DNA of 64,000 bases, from positions 682,001 through 746,000 of the forward strand of contig JAHBBC010000009.1 in NCBI GenBank assembly GCA_019915015.1. Reading direction: 5' to 3'. A model generated the notes under the pieces. The model was not told where the DNA came from. It made no database searches and worked only from the letters and a program-made list of their open reading frames with translations. Position numbers and translations under genes: made by a program. Shown here one piece after another: positions 10,886-21,220 of the stretch (its first letter is position 1; each line of letters starts with the position of its first letter). This DNA is from Auriscalpium vulgare (taxonomy: Eukaryota; Basidiomycota; Agaricomycetes; Russulales; Auriscalpiaceae).

Positions 10886-12580
10886 ATGCCCCACTTCTAC
10901 GAAGACCCTCGCGACCCATCCGAAAAGAATAGGGCTCCTGGGTCTCATTGGCGCGTTCTCGAAACGCTGCCGCCTCTAGATGCCGCCTCGTTTCTTATCT
11001 CTTCTGGCACTAGGGAGATCAACTTTGCACACGACGGCGACAACCCGACGACGGTCAGCGCTGTGGATGTCAGGCTGAACGCGGAGCTGGCGGCACATTG
11101 GGCCAACATGGGCGGTGTCACTGCATTGCGTGCGTTCCTTCTCGAGCGCCTTCAGCCTATGAAATCCCCACTGCCTGGAAGCTGGAGCGAGGAGGTGAAC
11201 AGCTTCGTCAGCGAGGTCGATGTGCTTCACGGTGTCCCGTGTGCCCCTCTCAAGGAAGACCCCCTGTACGATCCGTACGTCAAGCAGTCGAAGCAGATAG
11301 CGAGGCACTTCAATCTGGACGGCGGCGTCTCGGTTGAGAACACCAGTCGCGTCACCATCTTCCTTAACAACAAGCTGTCCACGAAGCCCGACCTCTCGTT
11401 CGTTGACACGACCAAGCGTAGAGACGTCAAGGAGAGCGACGATGAAATAAACTACGCGCATGTTTGCACCGTCTGGGATGCGAAGAGGGACGTCGACAAG
11501 ATCACCGCGCCGGGTCTCCAGCTCGGCATGTACGCTCGACGGATCTTGGCCAAGCAGTTTGGCCGACGCTTCGTCATCACCTTCGCCATGTCGGGGACGC
11601 ACATGCGTCTCTTCGCCTTTGATTGCTGCGGCGTGATGTACAGCGACAAGGTTGACGTCCGCGAACACCAGGACATCTTTGTCCTCGCGGTTCTCACTTC
11701 CGTCGCCACCTCCCCCATCATCGGCATGGATCCCACCATCGAAGAGCCCACGATCTCGACCACGCCCTACTGGACAATCTCGCTTCCGGACCCAACCGTC
11801 GTCGGCAATTTCAAGTACGTCCGCCCGTTCTTGGTCAAGGGCCAGCCCGTGGTCGCTGGGCACACGGTCCGCGGTCGCTCGACAATTTGCTGGAAGACGA
11901 GTGACGGCCTGTACATCATCAAGGACTACTGGCGCGCTCAGGACCGCCTGTTAGAGGCGGAGTTTCTGAAGGAACTCGCTGGGATAAACGGCGTTGGACA
12001 ACTTCGCGCGTATCAAGATAACCTATGCCGTGTTTCTGCCGTCCGCGGCGCTGGTCACTTTCTCAACGACGCAGCGCGCCAGCAGGGCACAGCCACGGAA
12101 ATCCCCGACCGCATCCAGTGTCGCCAAGTACTCGATTGGTATACAGGCGATCTGTCGTACGCGCCGAACCCGCTTGCGATGCTCATCGCGTTCCGCGACG
12201 CCGTTGTCGGTGGGTTGCAACTCTCTATCTCGTCTTTAGGCATCGGTTCCGGCTGACACCTCTCCTCATAGGTCACCGAGACGTGCTGCTCAAGATGGAC
12301 ATCCTACACCGCGACGTGAGCCTGTTTGACATCACGACGAGCATGCAAGAGATTGGGCCCTTGGTCTTGCCCTTGGTCGATTAATCGATGTCGATGTGGC
12401 GAAGAAGTTCCAAGACCTTTTCGCGGGGATCCGAACACATATGGTGTTCACGACCACATGGACGACCTCGAAACGTTCTTCTACTCGCTCACTCATCTTT
12501 CGACGGTCTTCACAATTCGGGCTGTGAATATTGAATCCCGGCTCTGCCTCGGAGAGACTACACTAGTGGGGCTTCTGTAG
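10886..12580 (+). pseudogene. FunK1 kinase B1, broken in the catalytic loop
   Basis: An ATG at 10886 opens an intact first exon of about 450 codons. It holds the B-type N-terminal region (starting MPHFYEDPRDPSEKN) and an ATP-lobe nearly identical to the A copies (LYIIKDYWR). After an intron with donor GTGGGT the catalytic loop HRDVSLF is present. The next codons are damaged: AACATCATG is replaced and small indels shift the frame to a stop near 12384. About 130 bases between the sequence for QDLF and the GGGATCC site are also missing, which removes most of the activation segment and the following intron. The C-lobe ends abruptly near 12580. A truncated transcript is possible, but a working kinase is not. 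Confidence 0.85.
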
Positions 12581-12640
12581 GTCTCCGTTCCACGAGACAT
12601 GTTTCGACGCAGATGGCGACGACAGGAGGAAATGGTACAA
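12581..12640. other. Junction between kinase B1 tail and F-box/LRR remnant
   Basis: Unique-looking sequence fuses the broken C-lobe to the minus-strand F-box/LRR remnant. A similar junction occurs at about 7400-7450 after B0, so the truncation predates the duplication. Confidence 0.4.
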
Positions 12641-13236
12641 TACCGACCGTCTTCCTAATGCGTCGCCGGCGTCGGCTCCTCCACTCTCGCCCTCTCGCGT
12701 GTCCCCTCGTCCCACTGGCACTTCACACGCGTCCCCGGCAGCGCGCCACGCATGTTATCCATCCATGCCTCATCGACGTCACATTCCACCACGTCCAGCT
12801 CCTCCTCCAGTTGACACCCGGCTGCCGCCGGCCAACCGCGTCGACGCTCTAATCGCTGCCCTCGGCTCGTGCGGCATGTCGAGGCGCAGACAGGTGAGGG
12901 TGGGTGTGTATAGCGCAGGGAGGAAGAGTATGGGCTCGGCTTCCGTGGGGCACAGCGCGGCACAGAGCGAGATCGCTGTGTTGCCATCGACCGTGAGGCA
13001 CTGCAGTCGAGGCGCGTGCCCAAGAACGTCCCGCCATGGGAGGTCATCGTGACCCTCTTCCATGCATGATAATGCCACCGATTTGTTGTATGTGAATTCC
13101 GCGAGTTAGATTCCAACCCGCAAGACTCAGAGTCTTTTCCGACCGTATGTACGCTGCGCGTTCTTGGCCTTCGACTTACCCTCCGTCGCAAAGAAGAACA
13201 TGTGAATCTTACCCCGCTAGCTCCTGGCTGTATCAA
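12640..13236 (-). pseudogene. F-box/LRR protein C-terminal remnant, copy 2
   Basis: Minus-strand frames give recognisable pieces of an LRR-type F-box protein: LPWRDVLGHAPRLQCLTVDG, then TEAEPILFLPALYTPTLTCL, then LRLDMPHEPRAAIRAS. A final block, in another frame, contains LDVVECDVDEAWMDNMRG. The frame changes between blocks, and no F-box or start codon is present. It is a better-preserved relative of the remnant at 7446-7780. Confidence 0.6.
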
Positions 13237-13480
13237 ATGCGTAGCACGGGGGGGAGGATGTCATATTTTACTCCACAGAGAAGTGTGTCGTACTGTAGTA
13301 GTTACTGTAGTACGCAGGTAGCTTGAGTTGCTGCTTTTCCATGCTGGTAAAGCCACGTGACCGCGACTGTGGCTGCTCTGCATTGACCTCATCGACCACC
13401 CTCGCCATCCGAAATCTCGTCGTCCCAGGCGTCCCGTCTTCCCGCTCACGACGACCGACGCGAACAGTGGACAAGCCACG
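13237..13480. promoter_or_regulatory. Upstream region of kinase A2, duplicated from A1
   Basis: This region matches 7800-8070 closely, including GCTTGAGTTGCTGCTTTTC and the composite CACGTG element. Small indels give an insertion of TGTAGTAGTT-type repeats near 13295-13313. Confidence 0.6.
13354..13375 (+). promoter_or_regulatory. Conserved CACGTG element upstream of kinase A2
   Basis: CACGTGACCG, CGAC, then TGTGGCTG: identical to the A1 element and 127 bases before the A2 ATG. Confidence 0.5.
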
Positions 13481-15797
13481 ATGAACGGCGTGCCCCCAGC
13501 TCGCTTCTACAACAACTCGAAGAACCCTCGCACGCCATCCAGGAAGAATGAGTCTCCTGGGCCTAATTGGCGCGTTAACGAAACGGAGCCGCCTTTCGAG
13601 GCCACCCCGTTCCGCAGCTCTTCTAGCACTGGGGAGACCAACTTTGCACACGACGGCGACAACCCAACGGTCAGCGCTGTGGATGTCAGGCTGAACGCGG
13701 AGCTGGCGGGACATTGGGTCAACATGGGTGGTGTTACAGCCTTGCGTGCGTTTCTTCTCAAGTGCCTGGAGCCTATGGAATGCACACGTCCTCAAGCTCA
13801 AGGCTGGGGAGCGGAGGTGGACAGCTACGTCAGCAAGGGCGATGTTCTCCACGCTGTCCCAATCAAGCCTCGCAAGGAGGAACGCCTCTACGATCCGTAC
13901 GTCAAGCAATCGAACAAGATAGCGAAGTACTTCAAGCTGGACGCCAGTGTATCGGCTGAGAATACCAGTCGCGTTAACATCATCCACCAACCGTTCCTCA
14001 ACACCAAGCTATCTACGAACCCCGACCTCTCGTTCACCAAGCGCAAAAAGAAGAGCGATGAGCTGAGCTACGCGCAAATTCGTACTGTCTGGGATGCGAA
14101 GAAGGACATCAACCAGATCAGCGCGCCGGGTCTCCAGCTCGGCATGTACGCTCGTCAGATCCTGGCCGAACAGCCTGGCCGACGTTTCGTCATCACGTTC
14201 GCCATGTCGGGGACGCACATGCGTCTCTTCTTGTTTGATCGCTGCGGCGTGATGTACAGCGACAAGGTCGACATCCGCAAACACCAGGACATCTTTGTCC
14301 TCGCGGTTCTCACTTCCGTCGCCACCTCCCCCATCATCGGCATGGATCCCACCATCGAAGAGCCCACGATCTCGACCACGCCCTACTGGACAATCTCGCT
14401 TCCGGACCCAACCGTCGTCGGCAATTTCAAGTACGTCGCCCCGTTCTTGGTCGAGGGCCAGCCCGCGGTCGCTGGGCACACGGTCCGCGGTCGCTCGACA
14501 ATTTGTTGGAAGACGAAAGACGGCCTGTACATCATCAAGGACTACTGGCGCGCTCAGGACCGCCTGTTCGAGGCGGAGTTCCTGAAGGAACTGGCTGGGA
14601 TAAACGGCGTTGGACAACTTCGCGCCTATCAAGATAACCTATGCCGTGTTTCTGCCGTCCGCGGCGCTGGTCACTTTCTCAACGACGCAGCGCGCCAGGG
14701 CACAGCCACGGAAATCCCCGACCGCATCCAGTGTCGCCAAGTGCTCGACCGGTATACAGGCGATCTGTCGTGCGCGCCGAACCCGCTTGCGATGCTCATC
14801 GCGTTCCGCGACGCCGTTAAAGGTGAGTTGCATGGATTTCGTCCTTCGGCTTCGGCTCTGGCTTACACATCTTCCCATAGGTCACCGAGACGCGCTGCTT
14901 GTGAAGGGCATTTTACACCGCGACGTCAGCCTGTTCAACATCATGTTCGACAAGCATGCAAGGGACGGAGTCCTGGGTCGATTGATCGATTTCGATTTGG
15001 CGAAGAAATTTGAAGGTCTTTTCGACAAGAATGCCACGGGAGGCGACCTGCGTACGGTATGTCTTCCATTGGGCCTGGCCTATAAGCTTCTTACGCTTTC
15101 CCAGGGCACGCGGATGTACCAATCTGTGAAGGTCCTTCGTGGGGATCCCAATGTCTTCGGCGTCCATGACCATATGGACGACCTTGAGTCGTTCTTCTAC
15201 GTGCTCGTTCATCTTTCCACCGGCTTCACCGACCGCGGCAACATGGACGCCTTTGTACTGCCTCCGGAGCTTCAGGGGTGGAACAGCCCGGACCCGCATG
15301 CCTGCGCTCTTTACAAGGCTGGCTTCATGGCGTACAGGGTTGCCTTCTCGATTATGCCCGAGCTTCTTGACGTGTTCTTTCCGTTGCTCAGCGAACTCCA
15401 ACTATTCTTCCGCCCCCGCATTCAGGCCGTCATCGACGCAAGTAGCCCTGTGCCAGTCCCGATGCCTACGGAAAACTGGCGTCCCGCGGACCACCTCCTC
15501 CAGGCGGCAGAAGACTACAAGTCTTTTCTGACGATCGTCGAGAAGCACATCACCACGGTGAAAAATACCCCTAAGCTGTGGGCACGGCAGTGGGTAGTGG
15601 ATACCGAGAAGATCCAGGACGCAGCCGCGGATGGGAGCGACGAGTCCGTTGGGCCAGCGTCACCGACTCATTCAAACGCCAGCACTGTCGTCGGCATTTC
15701 ACGCAAGCGGAGCCAGGCGTTTCTCGAGGAGGGTGCGGGCGAAGATGATGTGCATGTCCAGCATGCACACAAACGGGTTCGTAGCGCGGACCAGTGA
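13481..15797 (+). CDS. FunK1-type fungal protein kinase A2, intact
   Basis: Three exons (13481-14822, 14881-15056, 15105-15797) encode 736 residues in the same arrangement as A1, with introns of 58 and 48 bases at identical positions. The Lys of LYIIKDYWR (353), HRDVSLFN (460-467) and DFD (484-486) are kept. One Gln codon is lost relative to A1 in the sequence AARQG. The protein is nearly identical to A1 up to the C-lobe. From about 15239 to 15470, however, it switches to a sequence almost identical to kinase B2 (LPPELQGWNSPDPHACAL) and then returns to A-type. This is a gene-conversion tract. The tail again ends in a basic HKRVRSADQ. It should be catalytically competent if A1 is; the target is unknown. 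Confidence 0.88.
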
Positions 15798-16235
15798 ATG
15801 GCGATGGGGTCGGGTCTTTCTGGTTACTTTTCGCCGGAGTTCTATACCATGTCCTTCAATACCTTTGCTATGATACCTTTGCTTTGACGCATCTTACATT
15901 GTACAACACACATATGCGACATGATTGTATTGTAGCTTTGCGCATGACAAGGAAAAAACACATTTGGCATCTCTACTTTGTCATAGGTCGCGCGCCATAA
16001 GTCCTATTGATCGAGGGGCGTGTCACCTTGCTCACACCGCGAATCCAATGCAATATCTGAGCTTATTTATTCGTATGCCTACTTTTCCTCTCATGCACTT
16101 GTGCAGTCTTTCAATGACCCACGTGACCGTGGATGTGGCTGGATCTCTTCGAGTGTCCGCCTGGCAAGCGTCCATCCTCGCTGTCGTCCCGTCTTCCCGC
16201 TTACGCCGAACGATGCGAACAATGGACAAGCCACG
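15798..16235. repeat. Duplicated 3' flank of kinase A2 and 5' flank of B2
   Basis: This is near-identical to 10391-10885, apart from short deletions (for example, the GGCTACTTCTGC block is shortened). It contains the B2 promoter with its CACGTG element. No gene is seen. Confidence 0.7.
16120..16141 (+). promoter_or_regulatory. Conserved CACGTG element upstream of kinase B2
   Basis: CACGTGACCG, TGGA, then TGTGGCTG, 116 bases before the B2 ATG. This is the fourth occurrence of the composite element, always at 116-159 bases from the start codon. Confidence 0.5.
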
Positions 16236-18382
16236 ATGTCCCACTTCTACGGGAACCCTCGCGACCCATCCGAGACGAATAGGGCTCCTGGGTCTCATTG
16301 GCGCGTTAACGAAGCGGAGCAGCCTCTAGATGCCGCCTCGTTTTTCAGCTCTTCTGGCAATGGGGAGATCAACTTTGCACACGACGGCGACAACCCGACG
16401 GTCAGCGCTGTGGAGGGCAGCCGGAACGCGGAGCTGGCGGGGCATCGGGTCAACATGGGCGGTGTCACTGCGTTGCGTGCGTTCCTTCTCGAGCGCCTTC
16501 AGCTCATGAAATGCCCACTTCCTGGAAGCTGGAGCGAGGAGGTAAACAGCTTCCTCAGCGAGGTCGATGTCCTTCACGGTGTCCCGTGCATCTCTCTCAA
16601 GGAAGACCTCCTGTACGATCCGTACGTCAAGCAGTCGAAGCAGATAGCGAGGCACTTCAATCTGGACGGCGGCGTCTCGGTTGACAATACCATTCACGTC
16701 ACTATCTTCGTCAAGAACAAGCTGTCTGTGAAGCCCGACCTCTCGTTCGTTGACACGACCAAGCGTAAAGACGTCAAAGGAGAGCGACGATGAAATAAAC
16801 TACGCGCATGTTTGCACCGTCTGGGATGCGAAGAGGGACGTCGACAAGATCACCACGCCGGGTCTCCAGCTCGGCATGTACGCTCGACAGATCCTGGCCG
16901 AGCAGCCTGGCGGACGGTTCGTCATAACCTTCGCCATGTCGGGGACGCACATGCGTCTCTTCGTCTTTGATCGCTGCGGCGTGATGTACAGCGACAAGGT
17001 TGACGTCCGCGCACACCCGGACATCTTTGTCCTCGCGGTACTCACCTATGTGGCCACCTCCCCCGTCATCGGCATGTATCCTACCATCGAAGAGTCCACG
17101 ATGTCGACCGCGTCCTACTGGACAGTTAGTTCCGGACCCAAGCGTCGTCGGTGATTTCAAGTACGGCCCATTCTTGGTCAAGGGCCAGCCCGTGGTCGTT
17201 GGGATCAGGACAGATTCGCACGTATCAGGACAACCTAACCCGTGTTTCTGATGTTCGCGCCGACGCCAGTCGCTTTCTCAACGACGCAGCGTGCCAGATG
17301 GGCGGCGAAACAACGAAAATGCCCGATCGCATCTACTGCCGCCAAGTGCTCGATCGGTATACGGGCAATCTGTCGCACGCGCCGAACCCGTTTGCGATGC
17401 TCGTCGCGTTCCGCGACGCCGTTAAAGGTAGGTTGCATGAATTGCGTCTATTGGCTTACGGCTCTTGCCTTAACACCTCCCCATAGGTCACCGAGACGCG
17501 CTGCTCAAAATGGACATTCTACACCGCGACGTGAGCTTGTTCAACATCATGTACGACGAGCATGCAAGAGACGGGGCCCTTGGTCGACTAATCGATTTCG
17601 ATGTGGCGAGAAAGTTTCAAGACCTTTTCGACAAGAATGCCACGGCAGGCGACCTGCGTACGGTACGTCTTCCGTTGGGTAGGCCTATCAGGTGCTTACG
17701 ATTTACCGGGGCACGCGGAGGTACCAATCTGTCAAGGTTCTTCGCGGGGATCCGAACACATATGGCGTTCACGACCACATGGACGACCTCGAATCGTTCT
17801 TCTACTTGCTCACTCATCTCTCGACGGTCTTCACCAACTACGGCAACATGGACGCCTTTGTACTGCCTCCGGAGCTTCAGAGGTGGAACAGCCCGGACCC
17901 GCATGCCTGCGCTTTTTACAAGTCTGGCTTCATGGCGTACAGGGTTGCCGTCTCGATTATGCCCGAGCTTCTTGACGTGTTCTTTCCGTTGCTCAGCGAA
18001 CTCCAACTATTCTTCCGCCCCCGCATTCAGGCCGTCATCGACGCAAGTAGCCCTGTGCCAGTCCCGATGCCTACGAAGGAATGGTCACCGGCGCCATCTC
18101 GAGCAGGCGCCACGAGACTACGAGACTTTTCTGAAGATCGTCAACAAGCACATCGACCTTATGCGAGAATCAAAGAAGCATCCCGATCAGCAGTGGGTAG
18201 TGGACACCGACAAGATACTCGAGTCAGCTGCACATTCGAGCGACGAGGACGCTAGGCGAGTGTCACCGGTCCCTTCGAACGTGAGTGCTGTCGTTGGCAC
18301 GTCACGCAAGCGGGGCGCGGCATCTCTCGAGGAGGATGCGGGTGAAGATGAGTATGCCCAGCACGTACGCAGACGGACGTGA
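16236..18382 (+). pseudogene. FunK1 kinase B2, multiply frameshifted
   Basis: The gene starts at ATG 16236 with a B-type N-terminus. At about 16778 an extra A (GTCAAAGG against GTCAAGG in B1) shifts the frame. Near 17125 the ISLPDP segment is scrambled to a stop. Around 17198-17205 some 140 bases are missing, including the codons for the catalytic Lys region. The catalytic exon itself is intact (HRDVSLFN, then LIDFDVARK), but the next intron has lost its AG acceptor (TTACCG). An inserted C near 18095 shifts the frame again before the tail (QQWVVDTDKI). The last block ends at a stop at 18380-18382. Transcription remains possible because the promoter element is kept, but no full kinase can be made. 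Confidence 0.88.
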
Positions 18383-18687
18383 ATGGTAGCGTTCGGGTTC
18401 TTTTTTGCCGTGGAGCGTACGGTCAATTCTACTTATGTGACCATGTCCTGTGATACCTTTCCTCTGATCCTTTTCCTTTGACGCACCTCGCATTGTACAA
18501 CACGCATACTATATTGTATTGTAGCCGACAGAGAAGAAACATTTGGCATCATTGCTGGTAATGTACATCACGACATAGCGTCCAGAAGAGCAAATATATC
18601 ATGACACACACACCTGCATCGACGGATAAATGAGCGATCTCACTGCAAGACCGTCGAACACCGCCGCGTTCGCAATACCCATAGCCC
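18383..18687. other. 3' flank of the kinase array
   Basis: About 300 bases hold a diverged copy of the A1/A2 3' flank (motifs ACCATGTCC and TTTGACGCACCTCGCATTG) and the 3' end of the SRPBCC gene. No gene is seen. Confidence 0.5.
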
Positions 18688-19442
18688 TCAAGGCCTCCTG
18701 CTATCGCCTTCTTCTGGCGTCTCCCTAGGTTCTGAATTCTCACTTCTAACTTTCAAACCTGCCGCCATCGCGTCAAACGACTTGCGCAAGTCCTTCTCCA
18801 TCGTCGCGCGCAGGACATACGCCACAGGCCCGCCGAAGGTTTCCCAGGTCTCGTAGTGCGTCCGCCCATCCTCTAGTTCGGAGAGCGCCTGGATACGCTC
18901 GCAGCGCAGGCCGTACGAGAGCAGGGCCGGTGGCTGGTAGCGCCAGCCGATGCGGCATGCCTCGTGGTCGACCACAGTGACGATCTCGTCGGAGTGCTGA
19001 CTCGACACTTTGTCGTCCATTGTTGGCGGGATGTGGACATCCATGCGCAGAGTGTGCCCTACCGCGAGAGACTGCGTGTGCACGAGCGGGGTCTTGGAAT
19101 GGTCATAGGCGATCTGCGACCGGCTGAGCGAATGCAACGTGAGCAACGCGCGTTCGTGGTCCAAGTTCAATGAGAGCTCACACGAATGGGTTCCTAGATG
19201 GACACTACTAGCTTAGCCACTCTTGATACAACTGGGTGAATGGAAACAGCCCACCATTCTTTGTACGAGGCAAAGTCAAGCAGCACACCCCAGACTGTCG
19301 ATCTCGGAGCGTCTATGATGATCGACGAATGCACCGTGAACACGCCTTGAATACAAAGTGGGCAACCGCTCAGAAAGAAAATCTCGCGGCCAGGTAGATA
19401 CGAACCTTTCTTACGCCCCTCCTCTGTTGAAGGGTCTGACAT
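18688..19442 (-). CDS. SRPBCC-fold (polyketide cyclase/START-like) protein, copy 1
   Basis: This is a predicted small hydrophobic-ligand-binding protein; no ligand is known. The ATG is at 19440-19442. Exon 1 carries the SRPBCC opening strand and helix (VFTVHSSIIIDAPRSTVWGV, then LDFASYKEW). A micro-exon restores NPFV, and the last exon carries RSQIAYDH, the MDVHIPPTMDD strand, TVVDHEACRIGWRY, HYETWETFGG and an amphipathic C-terminal helix (MEKDLRKSFDAMAAGLK). All frames join without lesion. The possible intron within the first exon (a GTAAGA donor after MSDPSTEEGR) would remove an unconserved insert; I kept it as coding because no clean acceptor is seen. It is divergent from an HTATIP2-like gene, an arrangement echoed at 33-35 kb. 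Confidence 0.78.
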
Positions 19443-20019
19443 TTGAAGTCAGAGTCGTCGAGTCCACGTTCAGGTTACCGCCGAGTCTCCATCGCGACAA
19501 AAAGTTGCCGCGGCGACCTACCGCCGCGGCATGATATCATTACAGGATCATTTTCAGTTTTGCCTCCGCAGCCCACCCTAGGATATAACCACCGTGAAGC
19601 CTCCTGAAGCTGAAGCTAGCTAGCTTGCAGAAGGCTGGCAAGGCAACGCCAGAGGATCAATATATTCCTCGATGACAACAGTGCTTTGGCTATTCGGCTG
19701 ACAAGCTCGCCAACGATTTCCCTGGGCCGTACGCACTGCCTGTGTCTCTCGCACAATCCCTGCGTTTTGCTTTGCTATCTTCTGCAATTCATGATGAATA
19801 TCTCCTCGAGGCGTGGGCATCTAGGCCTCTCCTGGCGCCAATCTGTATGTTACCAATCAACCGGAGGAAACATTCAATCGCGCAATCTCGCAGACATAAT
19901 CTTCACAGACTTCAGGCTCGGTATCGAAGTGGCGCCGGCGGCTCTTGGGAACACGGCTTGCCCTACGCATCCACCATCCTAGTACTCTCATCGGACAGTC
20001 GTAGACTCATATTCTTTCA
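19443..20019. promoter_or_regulatory. Divergent promoter region of SRPBCC copy 1 and HTATIP2-like copy 1
   Basis: About 580 bases without a supported gene. Part of it (near 19840-19980, with TACCAATCAACCGG and CGAAGTGGCG) resembles sequence beside the second SRPBCC/HTATIP2 locus (33850-33970 and 35830-35910), so regulatory flanks may have been duplicated with the genes. Confidence 0.45.
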
Positions 20020-21097
20020 ATGTCGGGTGCGTTGAGTATCTTCTATCGAACTCACGTCTCGTCTCACTTACAAATGTCTTGACCTCAGGACAGACAGCGC
20101 TCCTCATTGGTGCTACGGGTCAGGTTGGCCGGAACGTCCTGCGCGAGCTCCTCGCCACTCCGCACTTTACGCGGGTCCTTGAGGCCGGGCGGCGCGTAAC
20201 ACCTGTCGAGCAGCTCAAGGCCGCTGGCGACCTCTCCAAGCTGGAGCAGAAGGTCATCGACTTTGAGAAGAAGGACGAGCTGGAGGCCGCGCTACGGCCG
20301 GGGAAATGGGACGTCGTGTTCATAACGTGCGTGCGCAGTATGTCAGGAGTTTGCTGTGCGCTGACTTCTGCGGTAGGCTGGGCACCACTCGCGCGAGCGC
20401 GGGAAGTGCGGAGATGTTTGAAAAGATCGACAGGGAGTGCGTAATTCGCTCGTCTGCGCAGAGAAGAACTTGTGCTGACCGGGACATTCAGATACGTGCT
20501 CAACGCGGCGAAGGCAGCGAAGTCGACCGAAAGTAACCAGCGCCTGGTGTACCTCGTTCGTATTCATGCACCTACGGCACGCCTTCCAGCACTGATCGCG
20601 GTACAGTCCGGAGCCTCGAGCATCAATTCCTCCTTCCTGCTCCTGCGCAGCAAAGCCCTTACAGAGCAGGGCCTCGCGACCCTTGGCTACTCTGATTTGA
20701 TCGTCTTCCGCCCCGGAAAGCTGCAGAACCTGAACCGCGAGCAGCCGCACCGCCTCGAAGGCGCAATCAGGTTTGTCGCCCCCCGTTGTCCTGTAACATA
20801 CACTTTGCCTTATCTCCGAATACCGCAGCTTCGTCACGAAGGGTCTTTCCTACGTCAGCGATAAGGTCGGCATCGACGTAAGTGCTATTTTGTTTATGTA
20901 CCGTGTAATCAGGTCAGCCATAAGTAATTGGTGTGTACTTTCAGGTCGACGTTCTTGGCCGAAGCATCCGCATTGCTGGCCAGCGCGGCTCCGACGCGCT
21001 GCCGGCAGTCGCAGAGGCGTCGCGGACGGACTGGGGCGGGGAGAAGTTCACGCTCATCGGAAACAAGGGTGCCCTACATCTGGCCAAGGAGTCTTAG
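20020..21097 (+). CDS. HTATIP2/FMP52-like NAD(P)-binding oxidoreductase, copy 1
   Basis: This is an atypical short-chain dehydrogenase of the HTATIP2 (CC3/TIP30)/Fmp52 type. The first exon is only seven bases (ATGTCGG, 20020-20026), spliced by a 62-base intron to the Rossmann strand. There the glycine motif ALLIGATGQVGRNVLREL binds the dinucleotide. Following exons give GKWDVVFITLGTTRASAG, the EMFEKIDRE segment, YVLNAAKA, then SGASSINSSFLLLRSKALTE, where the Ser-rich strand and conserved KALTEQ helix sit near the active site. Next comes GYSDLIVFRPG, and the end is GNKGALHLAKES. Yeast Fmp52 is mitochondrial; location here is not evident. About six introns all join in frame. It is convergent with the BRPF-like gene, whose stop is only 124 bases away. 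Confidence 0.85.
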
Positions 21098-21220
21098 GGA
21101 GACGATGACAGTCCATTATGTTTTGCGAGTGCGTCGAGTAGACATTCATCCCTGAGATATACCCTGCATTATCAAGCACAATGAAGAGAAAAATAAGTTA
21201 CACAAAGTTCGAGAGATGTA

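Noticed and set aside
10976..11863. A 295-codon minus-strand open frame antisense to kinase B1, with similar frames antisense to A1 and A2 (8212-8874, 14009-14632)
   Set aside because: They mirror the kinase exons, recur because the copies are duplicates, and carry no domain. High GC at third positions of the sense frame explains the lack of antisense stops.
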